Of a stretch of DNA of 64,000 nucleotides, positions 32,825 to 41,295 are shown in pieces. The stretch is from Mycobacteroides saopaulense (lineage in GTDB: Bacteria > Actinomycetota > Actinomycetes > Mycobacteriales > Mycobacteriaceae). Numbering within the stretch: position 1 is the first letter of the stretch; each line of letters starts with the position of its first letter. Below the pieces are notes generated by a model, which was not told the DNA's origin, searched no databases, and worked only from the letters and a program-made list of their open reading frames with translations. A program made the position numbers and the translations under genes. The stretch lies in assembly GCF_001456355.1 (NCBI RefSeq), contig NZ_CP010271.1, positions 3,844,001 to 3,908,000 on the forward strand, written 5' to 3'.

Positions 32825-33352
32825 TACATAGATATCAAACTGTTGCGACGAACGCACACATGAGTATACCAAGTCCGCACGCGCCGCGTAGGCCGAGCAT
32901 CTGGCGCCGACTGAGAGCAACCAATTTTCCCTAGGCATCGATGAGTAATAGCAACTTATTCTGCTAGAACTGGAGACGCTCGTTACCTAATGTTCAGACT
33001 TGCCACGATTCTTAATCAAGTAGCTTGAAGAAGTAGCCGAGAAGGCGATCTGCAGGGGTTTCCCAAGTTCAAAGATGTGACGTGGATCTATCAATTAATT
33101 GCGCGACGCACCGTACGTGTTACGGCCAGGTGCGTGCTGAATGAACTCACGGCGACCTGAATAAAGATTCAGGCTCAAAACTGCACCCTCCAGGCTGGGC
33201 TAGCAACAGAATGAGATAGAAGTGAGACATCTGGAAGTAAATGTGGTGACAAACCGCTACGAATTAGATTCTCGTCTATAAGAAATACGGCCGATATCCA
33301 CAGTCGTTTGACCACCCCAGCGCCTACCACCGGCGCGACAACGAATTACGCG

Positions 33353-33385
33353 AAAAACATCGTTATGGGCCGCACGCCCATAACG
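33353..33385 (-). terminator. Intrinsic terminator (10-base perfect stem plus T-tract)
   Basis: CGTTATGGGC at 33361-33370 and GCCCATAACG at 33376-33385 form a perfect 10-base stem with a 5-base loop. On the minus strand it is followed after three bases by TTTTT (33353-33357). This is an unusually classical rho-independent terminator for a mycobacterium. It would end a transcript coming from the methyltransferase or small-ORF side and insulate the mbtH promoter. Confidence 0.65.
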
Positions 33386-33582
33386 CACCGGGCACCGCGG
33401 AAGCGCCCATAATCCGGCGCACAGCGAGCTCACAGCACGCCCATTGTCGCGCATCCGTCAAAGTGTGCCGAAACGCTCCGAAAGGCCCCACCGGGGTACC
33501 GTTAGGCCTCTTTCGGTGACCGCATATTCGACTGGAGACCAAGGTACACGCGCAATACGTGGCGCGCCGTTACGAAAACGAG

Positions 33583-33828
33583 CTAGTTGTCCGGCTGCTC
33601 AGCGCGTGCATGAGTCCCATCAATGGGAGAAGACCCCGCCGGCATCAACATCACGAAGACCGGGAGTCGCACCGTGGCACCTGACAGGATCGGCAGCCGG
33701 ATTGCGACGGACACGACTTCCAGCTCCAAACGTCTCCCCCGCCGCGTCTCCATCTCAAGACGCCCGGGTAAATGTCGGGGCGTCGCCAGCCAGTCCAGAC
33801 CGCGTTCTATCGACTCGACGACGTTCAT
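33583..33828 (-). CDS. Possible leaderless small protein, 81 aa, unknown
   Basis: I do not recognise this ORF (MNVVESIERGLDWLATPRHL...). Support: it starts with ATG, about 72% of third codon positions are G or C (the surrounding spacer is poorer), and TATAGT lies exactly six bases before the ATG, the geometry of leaderless mycobacterial mRNAs. A perfect intrinsic terminator lies about 200 bases downstream on the same strand. Against it: no homology is evident, the C-terminal third is codon-poor, and another ORF overlaps on the opposite strand. It lies 72 bases after the methyltransferase gene. A short amphipathic middle (LEVVSVAIRLPIL, VRLPVFVMLMP) is the only structural feature. Confidence 0.35.
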   Translation of the reverse strand: MNVVESIERGLDWLATPRHLPGRLEMETRRGRRLELEVVSVAIRLPILSGATVRLPVFVMLMPAGSSPIDGTHARAEQPDN

Positions 33829-33834
33829 TACTCA

Positions 33835-33840
33835 ACTATA
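33835..33840 (-). promoter_or_regulatory. -10 element TATAGT for a leaderless transcript
   Basis: TATAGT on the minus strand is separated by six bases (TGAGTA) from the ATG at 33828. No good -35 is seen, which many mycobacterial promoters lack. Confidence 0.35.
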
Positions 33841-33899
33841 CCCATCTGCAGGTGCGCGACCATGAAATTCCTTGCCGCAAGACGAATCTGCGGCATCAC

Positions 33900-34679
33900 C
33901 TAGGCCTTGACGAAGCGGTACATGCGGTATTCCACCGACCCTCCGCTGCGCAGATCGTCGTAGGCGCGCTGCGCGGGCGCAAATCTGCGGACTACACCAC
34001 GAAGAAGGGCTGGGGTGGCACGGTCGATGACGTATCGCCACCGTGCCAGGTTTTTCTCCATCCCCCGTCGCACCTCCGCATTGATTCCGCGCTCCGACAC
34101 CATGCGCAAGGGCGCATTCGCGAGCGCGACCTTCCAACCGGCGACGTCCTGAACGCTGCGCGCATCTGTGTAGAGAAAATCTCCACCGGGGCGCAGCACT
34201 CGCGCCACTTCGGTGAGGAAGACCGGGAAATGGGGGTAGAGATGCGAGGACTCGACATTGATCACCACATCAAAAGACTGATCGGGAAATGGCAGGCTCT
34301 CCGCGTCTCCCTGTACGAACTCCAGGCCCGGCAGATCGTGCCGCCTACGACAGAAGTCGATGCCGTCCGGGTTCAGATCCAGGCCGGTATAAGAAGCCGG
34401 ATTCAGGGCCCGTTTCAGGTACGAGGCGCCGCCCCCATGGCCGCACCCGACCTCTAACACTCGTCGACCGTCGAGATCCGACTGAATAGCCGTGCTGTGG
34501 TACAGCTGAATGGAATAGCGATCGGGCTCATCGGAAGCCGACAACTGGACACCCATCGCCGGATCCTCTTCGTATCCGTAATTGAGGAATACGACATCCT
34601 CGGTTTCGAGCTTACGGGTGGCATGCCGATAGATGAATTTCTGAACCCGCTGCGTGAACACCGCGTTCAACTTGAACAT
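33900..34679 (-). CDS. fmt: SAM-dependent methyltransferase, phthiotriol-methyltransferase-like; probable GPL fatty-acid O-methyltransferase
   Basis: The 259-residue class I methyltransferase has the SAM motif VLEVGCGHGGGASYL (about 76-90), LDLNPDGIDFC, GDAESLPFPDQSFDVVINVESSHLYPHF and VARVLRPGG. From memory it closely resembles Rv2952, which methylates the phthiotriol hydroxyl of DIM/PGL. Methylation of a hydroxyl on a long alkyl chain is also the Fmt reaction in GPL synthesis (3-O-methyl of the acyl chain). The assignment as Fmt rests on that analogy; a sugar target is possible. The start at MFKLNAVF is preferred, and another ATG lies 14 codons upstream. It is divergent from the glycosyltransferase gene to its right. 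Confidence 0.75.
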   Translation of the reverse strand: MFKLNAVFTQRVQKFIYRHATRKLETEDVVFLNYGYEEDPAMGVQLSASDEPDRYSIQLYHSTAIQSDLDGRRVLEVGCGHGGGASYLKRALNPASYTGLDLNPDGIDFCRRRHDLPGLEFVQGDAESLPFPDQSFDVVINVESSHLYPHFPVFLTEVARVLRPGGDFLYTDARSVQDVAGWKVALANAPLRMVSERGINAEVRRGMEKNLARWRYVIDRATPALLRGVVRRFAPAQRAYDDLRSGGSVEYRMYRFVKA

Positions 34680-34777
34680 GACCCAGTCTCGCGACCTCGC
34701 AGCGGCATGACTCCGTACCATCGACGAAGTATGTCAGAGGTTTGGACTCAGGACCGGCTTATCAACTCTGAACTGCC

Positions 34778-34805
34778 TTGCGACAGTTGAAGAACCGGAG
34801 ATAAT
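34778..34805 (+). promoter_or_regulatory. Candidate promoter for the plus-strand glycosyltransferase
   Basis: TTGCGA (34778-34783) and GATAAT (34800-34805) are 16 bases apart. The predicted start near 34812 leaves a 46-base leader containing AAGGACCAGGA before the ATG at 34858. Confidence 0.45.
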
Positions 34806-34857
34806 GACAAGCATTCGGGTCTACCGACGCAACGACCAGTGAAGGACCAGGAACAGT

Positions 34858-36111
34858 ATGAAGTTTGCGCTGGCGTGCTACGGAACCCGAGGCGATGTCG
34901 AGCCGTCCGTCAGCGTTGGATGCGAACTGATGCGCCGCGGACACGAGGTGCGCGTTGCTGTTCCACCCGACCTCATCGCCTTCGCGGAATCCACGGGTCT
35001 TGCCACCGTGCCCTATGGGCCGAAACTGCAGGACTTCCTGCACGAGGAGTTCCTCCGGAATTTCTGGGCGCAATTGGTACGCAACCCCGTCGGTTCGCTG
35101 CGTGAACTTTGGGCCCCGATCGCTCGATACTGGGCAGACACCAATGCCACGCTGCTCTCGCTGGCGCGAGGCGCGGACTTGTTGTCTACGGGGCTGAATT
35201 TCGAGCAATCCGCCGGCAACGTAGCCGAGTACTACGAGATTCCACTGATCATGCTGCACCACTTCCCGATGCGTCCCAACGGCCAACTACTGCCGATGCT
35301 GCCTGCGCCGCTTGTCCGATCCGGCGGAGTACTTTCCGAATGGCTGCTGTGGCGCGCCACGAAAGACGCTGAAGACGCACAGCGAAGCGCCCTCGGCCTG
35401 CCCCGGGCGACCGGCCCTTCGGCACCTCGCACCGCGCGTCGGGGAGCAGTGGAAGTCCAGGCCTACGACGCGGTTTCCGTTCCCGGACTGGCCGCGGAAT
35501 GGGCGAAATGGAACGGCAGACGACCGTTCGTCGGGGCGCTCACGATGGGACTAGCCACCGACGCTGACCAGGACGTGGCCTCCTGGCTCGCCGCGGGGAC
35601 ACCGCCGATTTGCTTTGCGACCGGCAGTATTCCTCTCGAATCTCCAGCCGAGACAATCGAAATGATCAGCTCTGCCTGTGCGGAACTGGGTGAGCGCGCC
35701 CTGGTCTGCGCCGGAGGTACCGATTTCGGCGATATCGCCGTTCCCGACCACGTCAAGGTCGTCGGAGCGGTCAACTACGCGGCGGTCTTCGCCGCCAGTC
35801 GTGCCATAGTTCACCACGGCGGCTCGGGCACCACGGCAGCAAGCCTACGGGCCGGCGTCCCCACCCTGGTCCTGTGGAGCTCCGCGGACCAGCCATACTG
35901 GGGAAACCAGCTCGGCAGATTGAAAGTCGGTGCCGCCCGACGCTTCTCGGCAACCAATCGGAAAACACTGGTGGCAGATCTACGACGGATCCTTGCCCCG
36001 GAGTACGCAGTCGAGGCCCGTGCACTGGCCACACAGATGACCAGTCCCGAGGAAAGCGTCGTCAAGGCCGCCGACCTTTTCGAAAGCACTGCCCGCCGCG
36101 CAGCGGGGTGA
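34858..36111 (+). CDS. gtf3: GT-B glycosyltransferase of GPL synthesis (Gtf3 by position)
   Basis: The 417-residue GT1-family enzyme starts with MKFALACYGTRGDVEPSVSVG, the N-terminal acceptor-side motif of sterol/rifamycin-type glycosyltransferases. Its nucleotide-sugar site is in the C-terminal half (HHGGSGTTAASLRAGVPTLVLW, about 319-340). It is a paralogue of the other two glycosyltransferases in the window. It alone is transcribed rightwards, between two leftward methyltransferases, with its own promoter candidate. In the abscessus group as I remember it, the gene at this place and orientation is gtf3, which adds an extra rhamnose in the more polar GPLs. The individual role is by position, not by sequence. 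Confidence 0.85.
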   Translation: MKFALACYGTRGDVEPSVSVGCELMRRGHEVRVAVPPDLIAFAESTGLATVPYGPKLQDFLHEEFLRNFWAQLVRNPVGSLRELWAPIARYWADTNATLLSLARGADLLSTGLNFEQSAGNVAEYYEIPLIMLHHFPMRPNGQLLPMLPAPLVRSGGVLSEWLLWRATKDAEDAQRSALGLPRATGPSAPRTARRGAVEVQAYDAVSVPGLAAEWAKWNGRRPFVGALTMGLATDADQDVASWLAAGTPPICFATGSIPLESPAETIEMISSACAELGERALVCAGGTDFGDIAVPDHVKVVGAVNYAAVFAASRAIVHHGGSGTTAASLRAGVPTLVLWSSADQPYWGNQLGRLKVGAARRFSATNRKTLVADLRRILAPEYAVEARALATQMTSPEESVVKAADLFESTARRAAG

Positions 36112-36122
36112 AGGCCGCTGCG

Positions 36123-36935
36123 CTACTGAGGCGGCTTGATGATGAGTCCCTGCCCCGTCGGCAAGGCGACCACGTGCACACCCAATTCGCGCGCCACCTC
36201 GTCCATGGCAATGCGCTGCTCATCGCGACCACGGTTTGCGTAGTCGTCCAGGAGCACGAACGCCCCCGGTGACAATCGCGGCCAAAAGTATCGCAACGTC
36301 TCTACTTCAGGTGGAGCGCAATTCATATCGATATGAAGGAACGCAACCGCCTCGGCGTCCACTTCCGCAAGCGTCTCCGGCACCGCCCCGACGATGACGC
36401 GCTGATTCCTCCACTGCGCGAAGTTCGCCTTGACGCTGTCCACGGAACTCACATACATGCCGTTTTTCACCAGCTTGTCGCTTTTTTCAAGCGCCCCCGC
36501 ACTGCGCTCACCCGCGCTGACGAACCGCGGATCGAGACCCGCGAACGTGTCGAGCAAGTAGAAGGTCTTGCCCAACCGATCCCAGTCGAGGTACTCCATG
36601 ATGGCGCTGCTCAAGAATCCGTAGCTGACGCCGCACTCGACGAAATCACCCTTCACCTTGTTGGCGCTCGCGGCCGCCCAGAGCCCGACATGCACCCGCC
36701 AGTGCCACTGGTACCAGTCCGTGCCACCTAGCGCGCGAACGCCGCGCTCATAGGCACGTTGAAAGTCCGGATCATCAAGGAACGCATGGCTGTTGAAACA
36801 AACCAGCGCGTCGTTCGAATAGACCTTGGGGAGAAGGGTGCGCGCAAGCCAATACTCCTTGCGAACCGCCCACAGCTGGATACGGGTACGGAGCGATAGC
36901 TCATCTGCCACAGCGGAAACGATAGCATCCGCCAT
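36123..36935 (-). CDS. TylF-like O-methyltransferase, probable GPL sugar methyltransferase
   Basis: The 270-residue class I methyltransferase resembles macrocin O-methyltransferases: GDFVECGVSYGFLSSAIME (motif I, about 95-113), TFYLLDTFAGLDPRF, then FLHIDMNCAPPEVETLRYFWPRLSPGAFVLLDDYAN with the metal-binding Asp residues (LHIDMN, LDDYA). GPL rhamnose and 6-deoxytalose carry O-methyl groups added by such enzymes (Rmt series). Which hydroxyl this one modifies cannot be told. It is convergent with gtf3, 11 bases apart, and follows an acyltransferase gene on the same strand. Confidence 0.8.
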   Translation of the reverse strand: MADAIVSAVADELSLRTRIQLWAVRKEYWLARTLLPKVYSNDALVCFNSHAFLDDPDFQRAYERGVRALGGTDWYQWHWRVHVGLWAAASANKVKGDFVECGVSYGFLSSAIMEYLDWDRLGKTFYLLDTFAGLDPRFVSAGERSAGALEKSDKLVKNGMYVSSVDSVKANFAQWRNQRVIVGAVPETLAEVDAEAVAFLHIDMNCAPPEVETLRYFWPRLSPGAFVLLDDYANRGRDEQRIAMDEVARELGVHVVALPTGQGLIIKPPQ

Positions 36936-37025
36936 CAGTATGGAGACGAGAAAAGCGCGCAGCGAATAGATTCAATCGGACCGAATCGCTATGGCTCACA
37001 AGCTGATCAATGGTAATTGTCACTG

Positions 37026-38150
37026 TCAAACCGCGTCACGGTCAACAGGTATAGGCGGTGCCTCGTCGACTGCCGATACCTTCTTCCGCGTAAGCCGAGA
37101 CTTCAGCGCGATCGCGTGCTTTTCCACCACAAACCAGCTGAAGGCCGCCAACGGTACGGTCGCGGCCGTCGCAATGGCGAAGAACAACAGCAGATTCAGG
37201 CTGCCCAGCCCCAAAATCACCAACAGTTGCTGGATGGGATATGCATAGATGTACGTGCCGTAGGACAGGTCGTTTCGCAGATTCAATCGTGGGTTGTGGA
37301 TGAGTGCGCCAGAGACTATGACCGCGTAGGCCAACGGCAGTGCCGCAATATCCCGGTAGTTCTCGAGCAGCCCGGACGCCAGCACGATGACAACGCTGAG
37401 CGCGACAAGGGACCAACGCGCGGGAATGCGGTCCTTGTACTGGTTCAGCAGGGCCCCGGCCGCGAACATGACGGCGAATCGCGCCACCATCTGCGGAATC
37501 GATGTCGCCGCGAAGACCGGATACGAAAGATATGCCGTGGCGCACAGAAAGAACACGAATGCCGCGGGAACAACCCATCGCCGCTTCAGTAGGCCCGCCA
37601 CTCCCAGCACGGCAACCGCTATATAGCAGATCATCTCGAAGACGAGCGTCCAGATCGACCCGTTCCAAACCCCCGGCCACGGGACGCCCCGTGGAGTGCC
37701 GTCCACCCCGGCGTAGTACACGTTGAGCAGGCCGTTGTTGAGTACGTACTCGATCGGTTTGTGCGACGCGAACAACGCCGAGACCGAGCCGCCCTGGATG
37801 AGAACGCTGATCGGAGCGATCACGAACGCGATGATCAGTAGACATACCCAGAGTCCGGGAAAGATGCGTAGCCCGCGGGCGATGGCGAAGTCTCGAAGCT
37901 TGGGCTTGCGCAGCCAGCTCGCGGTGATGAGAAATCCCGAGACCGCGAAGAAGCCATCCACGCCCACCTGCTCGATCAGCTGCTCGAACGGGCGGTACGG
38001 AATCGTTCGGCCGGTCAGCGGCCATGAATGCCAGTAGATGACACTCACCGCCAGTACCAGACGCCACGCATTCAGCGCGTTGTTTCGCGGGTCGAACACC
38101 TGACCCAGCGTCAGCCCCCTGACCGATCGCTCCCCACCGGCTTCAGTCAT
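37026..38150 (-). CDS. Membrane O-acyltransferase (acyltransferase 3 family), GPL acetyltransferase
   Basis: The 374-residue membrane protein has about ten hydrophobic segments. Acyltransferase-3 features are FDPRNNALNAWRLVLAVSVIYWHSWPLTGR with the conserved His near residue 40 and GVDGFFAVSGFLITASWLRKP. The start at MTEAGGERS is chosen because its ATG overlaps the upstream glycosyltransferase stop (ATGA). GPL 6-deoxytalose is acetylated, and the atf genes of the locus are of this family. It has a paralogue at 41.4-42.5 kb, consistent with the two-Atf arrangement of the abscessus/chelonae group. Which of atf1/atf2 it is remains open. Confidence 0.85.
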   Translation of the reverse strand: MTEAGGERSVRGLTLGQVFDPRNNALNAWRLVLAVSVIYWHSWPLTGRTIPYRPFEQLIEQVGVDGFFAVSGFLITASWLRKPKLRDFAIARGLRIFPGLWVCLLIIAFVIAPISVLIQGGSVSALFASHKPIEYVLNNGLLNVYYAGVDGTPRGVPWPGVWNGSIWTLVFEMICYIAVAVLGVAGLLKRRWVVPAAFVFFLCATAYLSYPVFAATSIPQMVARFAVMFAAGALLNQYKDRIPARWSLVALSVVIVLASGLLENYRDIAALPLAYAVIVSGALIHNPRLNLRNDLSYGTYIYAYPIQQLLVILGLGSLNLLLFFAIATAATVPLAAFSWFVVEKHAIALKSRLTRKKVSAVDEAPPIPVDRDAV

Positions 38151-39415
38151 GCCGAACACCGTGCCCGCGCGAACCGCTCCATGGCGTCGGCGGCGGCGAC
38201 AGCACTCTCACCGGGTTTGGTCATACCGATCGCGAGCTCACGCGCCCGATCGAGGTAGTCCGGCGCCAGAATTCGCCGCAGGTCGGCGACCAGCGACTCG
38301 CGGGTGGTGGTCGAAAAGCGTCGTGTGGTACCGACCTTCAGCTTCTTGATCTGACCGCCCCACAGCGTTTGATTGGCGTCCATCGACAAGATCAACGTGG
38401 GAACGCCGGCGCGCAGGCTGGCTGCGGTGGTGCCCGAACCCCCGTGATGTACGACGGCCCGGCACGCCGGAAAGACCGTCGCATAATTCACCGCGCCCAC
38501 GACCTTCACATGCTCGGGCAACCGAGCGTCGCCAAAGTCGCTCCACCCGGCACCGATGAGCGCCCGCTCGCCCAGTTCGGCGCACGCCGAACCGATCATG
38601 TCGAGGGCGGCAGCGGGGGACTCAACCGGCATGCTGCCGAATCCGAAGAAGATCGGCGGCGTTCCCGCAGCGATCCACGAGGCGACCTCCTCGTCGGCCT
38701 CCACGGTCATCGCCATGGTCAGTGAGCCGACGAACGGCCGCAAGCCCTCCCACTGCGCCCATTCGTCCGCCAGACCGGGGAAGCACGCCTCGTCGTAGCC
38801 CTGAATCTCCAACGAACCGCGCTGCGCGATCCGCTGCGGAGACGGGCTCGACGCCTTCGGCAACCCCAGCTCACGCCGCTGCGTGTCCTCCACCTTCTTA
38901 TTCAGGCGCCAGGCCAACCAATCGAAGACTGTCATTGCGGCACGCCCTAGCCGCGAGGGCAGGATGGTGACCAGCTGACCGTTGGGCCGCATCGGGATGT
39001 GATGAAGCGTGACCAATGGAATGTCATGGTACTCAGCCACATTGGCGGCCGGCTCCTGATAGCTCTGCCCCGCGAACAACACGTCGGCACCCTCGGCTGC
39101 GGACATCAGCGTGGTGTTCATCTGCGCCCAGCACTCATCGCTGAGCTCCCACATCTGACGCCACATGGTCCGGATCTCCCGCACCCTCCAGAAGGTATGG
39201 AAGAAGAACGTCCAGAAATTGCGATACACATCAAGCCAGGTCTTGGTGTCCAACCCGTAGGAAACGGTCTCCAGCCCTGCCGATTCCGTGAAGCTCATCA
39301 AGTCGGGAGGCACGGCCATGACCACGTCGTGCCCCCGGCGCTGTAGTTCACGAGCCACGACAAGAGAGGGTTCGATATCGCCCCGCGTTCCGTAGCTCGC
39401 CAGCACAAACTTCAT
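38147..39415 (-). CDS. gtf1: GT-B glycosyltransferase of GPL synthesis (Gtf1 by position)
   Basis: The 422-residue paralogue begins MKFVLASYGTRGDIEPSLVVA and has the donor-site motif HHGGSGTTAASLRAGVPTLIL in the C-terminal third. It is coupled to the downstream acyltransferase by ATGA, so a glycosylation step and an acylation step are encoded together. In characterised species Gtf1 transfers 6-deoxytalose to D-allo-Thr and that sugar is then acetylated. This fits the pairing but does not prove it. Symbol by position. Confidence 0.85.
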   Translation of the reverse strand: MKFVLASYGTRGDIEPSLVVARELQRRGHDVVMAVPPDLMSFTESAGLETVSYGLDTKTWLDVYRNFWTFFFHTFWRVREIRTMWRQMWELSDECWAQMNTTLMSAAEGADVLFAGQSYQEPAANVAEYHDIPLVTLHHIPMRPNGQLVTILPSRLGRAAMTVFDWLAWRLNKKVEDTQRRELGLPKASSPSPQRIAQRGSLEIQGYDEACFPGLADEWAQWEGLRPFVGSLTMAMTVEADEEVASWIAAGTPPIFFGFGSMPVESPAAALDMIGSACAELGERALIGAGWSDFGDARLPEHVKVVGAVNYATVFPACRAVVHHGGSGTTAASLRAGVPTLILSMDANQTLWGGQIKKLKVGTTRRFSTTTRESLVADLRRILAPDYLDRARELAIGMTKPGESAVAAADAMERFARARCSA

Positions 39416-39464
39416 CGCCTCTTACGCCTTTCGGGTATCGCGTTTCACGGGAGTCAGGACGCCG

Positions 39465-40271
39465 TCATTCCTTACGCCAAAACACACCGGTCCCGTCAAT
39501 TTCCACGATCTCCGCGGTTATCCCATGCTTCGCCCGATAATCCGTGACGGCTTGTTTGCACGAGTCAAGCGCGTGGTAATCATCGATGATGCAAAAACCC
39601 CCGGGAGACAAACGCGCGTAGAGCCCGTCGAGCGCCTGGATTGTGGATTCGTAGAGGTCGCCGTCCAGCCGCAATACCGCGATTTGTTCGATCGGAGCAT
39701 CATGCAGCGTGTCTTTGAACCAGCCGGGAACAAAACGAACCTGCTCGTCCAACAGCCCGTAGCGTTGGAAATTCGCCCTGACATTCTTTTCCGTCACCGC
39801 CAGGATGGGCGCCGCAAGGTGCAGCCTGTCTCCCTTGTCCGCCTTGTAGTGCGCGGTGTCGGGGGGAGGCACGCCCTCGAACGAATCGCAAAGCCATACG
39901 TTGCGCGTCGTGTCCCCATACGCGGCCAGTACCGCACGCATCAAGATGGACGCGCCGCCACGCCATACGCCGCATTCGACGAGGTCTCCGGGCACGTCAT
40001 CGGCGAGAGCTGTCTCAACGCACTGCTGCAGACTCTTGAGGCGCTGCATGCCGATCATCGTCAGCGCATCGGCCGGCCAGTCCAGACCCAGGTCCCGCTT
40101 GTGCGCGTCGAACGGACGCTTGCGCACGAGCACGTAGTCGCCAAATTTCACAAAGGGACGGTGCAGCCAGTTCCAACCCACTGGCACAAGTTCGTCAACT
40201 CCGTATCTGGTGAGGTCCTGCCGAAGCAGATCCAGATATGCGGATCGAGTGTCGTAATCGGTCACGGTCAA
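39465..40271 (-). CDS. TylF/macrocin-type O-methyltransferase, probable GPL rhamnosyl methyltransferase
   Basis: The 268-residue enzyme has GDLVECGVWRGGASILMRAVL (SAM motif, about 97-117), VWLCDSFEGVPPPD, and VLRLDGDLYESTIQALDGLYARLSPGGFCIIDDYHALDSC, which holds the metal-binding Asp pair. This is the PF05711 TylF family. It starts with TTG (or a GTG two codons on) behind AGGGG. It lies 49 bases upstream of gtf1 on the same strand. It is only distantly similar to the methyltransferase at 36.1 kb. The hydroxyl position on the sugar is unknown. Confidence 0.82.
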   Translation of the reverse strand: MTVTDYDTRSAYLDLLRQDLTRYGVDELVPVGWNWLHRPFVKFGDYVLVRKRPFDAHKRDLGLDWPADALTMIGMQRLKSLQQCVETALADDVPGDLVECGVWRGGASILMRAVLAAYGDTTRNVWLCDSFEGVPPPDTAHYKADKGDRLHLAAPILAVTEKNVRANFQRYGLLDEQVRFVPGWFKDTLHDAPIEQIAVLRLDGDLYESTIQALDGLYARLSPGGFCIIDDYHALDSCKQAVTDYRAKHGITAEIVEIDGTGVFWRKE

Positions 40272-40482
40272 GAACTGCCCCTATCTCGAAATGCCGGTGT
40301 CCCGTCCCAGCGCTAAGAATAGCCGCCCTCACGACTCCGTCGACGCGTTTCGCGCCTGGCTACTCCCTTGCGAGGACTGCATTTTCAGCGGAATCTGTCA
40401 AAAATTCTTATGAACGAATGTCGCCAAATATATGAGGCTCACTAAGGCCGCAGATCTCGCGTCGCATCATTGATATTCGGCT

Positions 40483-41295
40483 TCATCGGAACACCGCACG
40501 AGGGAGCGTCTTGGGTTCGTGGGCCCTGTGAATCACGACCACGGAGTCGAACACCTCGATCCGGTCGATGATAGTGGCAGCAAGGGGCACCTCGACCTCC
40601 CCGAGCCGCCGGGGATGACCCTCCATGATCTGGTAAACCGACTTCATCTGCAGATAGTGGGCATGCATCGCATCCATCAGCCACTTCGTGAAGTCGATGA
40701 ATGATTCACGCTGATCGCGATAGATCGTCCAGTAGTTGGCGCACACATCCTCCACGATGTACACCCCACCGGGACGCAGGCGCGGAAACAGGTACCTGAA
40801 CGACCCGATGATCTGCTTCGGGGTGTGCCCGCCATCGTCGAGCACGGTGTCGAATGGCCCCAACTCGTCGACCACGGCGCCAAGAAATTGGGTATCGGTC
40901 TGATCACCGATCCGCACGTGAATTCCGCGCTCGGGATCGTCGTGCTGCGCGGACTCGGGATTGATGTCCAGGCCCACGATCGTCGCCTCTGGCAGGTGTT
41001 TCCGCCACATCTGCAGGGACCCGCCCCGGTCTACCCCGATCTCGAGCATCCGCGCGGTCCGAGTGAGGGCCTCCTGGTAGATCGGCAGATAATGACGCAA
41101 CTTGTGAACCTTGTCGGCATCCTCGAATATCCGACCGATCGGGATATCCGCGGGTGTCGTGTCATCGGCGAGCATCGAAACTGTCCGGGCCAAATCCGGG
41201 CCCAGAGCGTCGAGCATCCGGCGACGGCCTCCGTACGGATAACGTCGCGCTATGAACGGCGGTTTGCGCTGCAGAGCCAGGCGAAAGAGCGGCAT
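40483..41295 (-). CDS. Class I SAM-dependent methyltransferase, probable GPL sugar O-methyltransferase
   Basis: The 270-residue protein has the core ARMLEIGVDRGGSLQMWRKHLPEATIVGLDINP (SAM binding), DTVLDDGGHTPKQIIGSFRYLFPRLRPGGVYIVEDV and a C-terminal beta-strand pair ending in VVVIHRAHEP. It resembles the rhamnosyl O-methyltransferases of mycobacterial glycolipids, such as the cephalosporin-hydroxylase-like group. The start at MPLFRLALQ is preferred because AAAGGA lies about nine bases before it; a longer reading begins 14 codons upstream. It sits between an acyltransferase gene and the TylF-type gene, all on the minus strand. The exact target is unknown. Confidence 0.8.
   Translation of the reverse strand: MPLFRLALQRKPPFIARRYPYGGRRRMLDALGPDLARTVSMLADDTTPADIPIGRIFEDADKVHKLRHYLPIYQEALTRTARMLEIGVDRGGSLQMWRKHLPEATIVGLDINPESAQHDDPERGIHVRIGDQTDTQFLGAVVDELGPFDTVLDDGGHTPKQIIGSFRYLFPRLRPGGVYIVEDVCANYWTIYRDQRESFIDFTKWLMDAMHAHYLQMKSVYQIMEGHPRRLGEVEVPLAATIIDRIEVFDSVVVIHRAHEPKTLPRAVFR

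Larger units (their letters stand above)
32655..33899. other. 1.2 kb AT-rich intergenic region upstream of mbtH
   Basis: No conserved gene is recognisable here. From about 32700 to 33300 the sequence is visibly AT-richer than its roughly 65% GC surroundings, with runs such as TATCAATTAATTG. It holds the two opposed promoter candidates near 32.7-32.8 kb, a small perfect hairpin CCTGAAT-AAAG-ATTCAGG (33156-33173), a minus-strand intrinsic terminator near 33.37 kb and a possible small ORF at 33.6-33.8 kb. AT-rich gaps of this kind in mycobacteria are typical Lsr2 targets, and GPL genes are known to be Lsr2-sensitive in some species. Lsr2 binding here is inferred. Confidence 0.6.

Noticed and set aside
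33361-33445. Three GCCCAT copies spaced about 30 bases as a direct-repeat array
   Set aside because: The copies share only six to nine bases and the first is explained by the perfect terminator stem; not a CRISPR or iteron array.
33444-34457. Plus-strand 337-codon ORF across the fmt gene and its downstream spacer
   Set aside because: Most of it is antisense to the methyltransferase, it has no ribosome-binding site and no family features.
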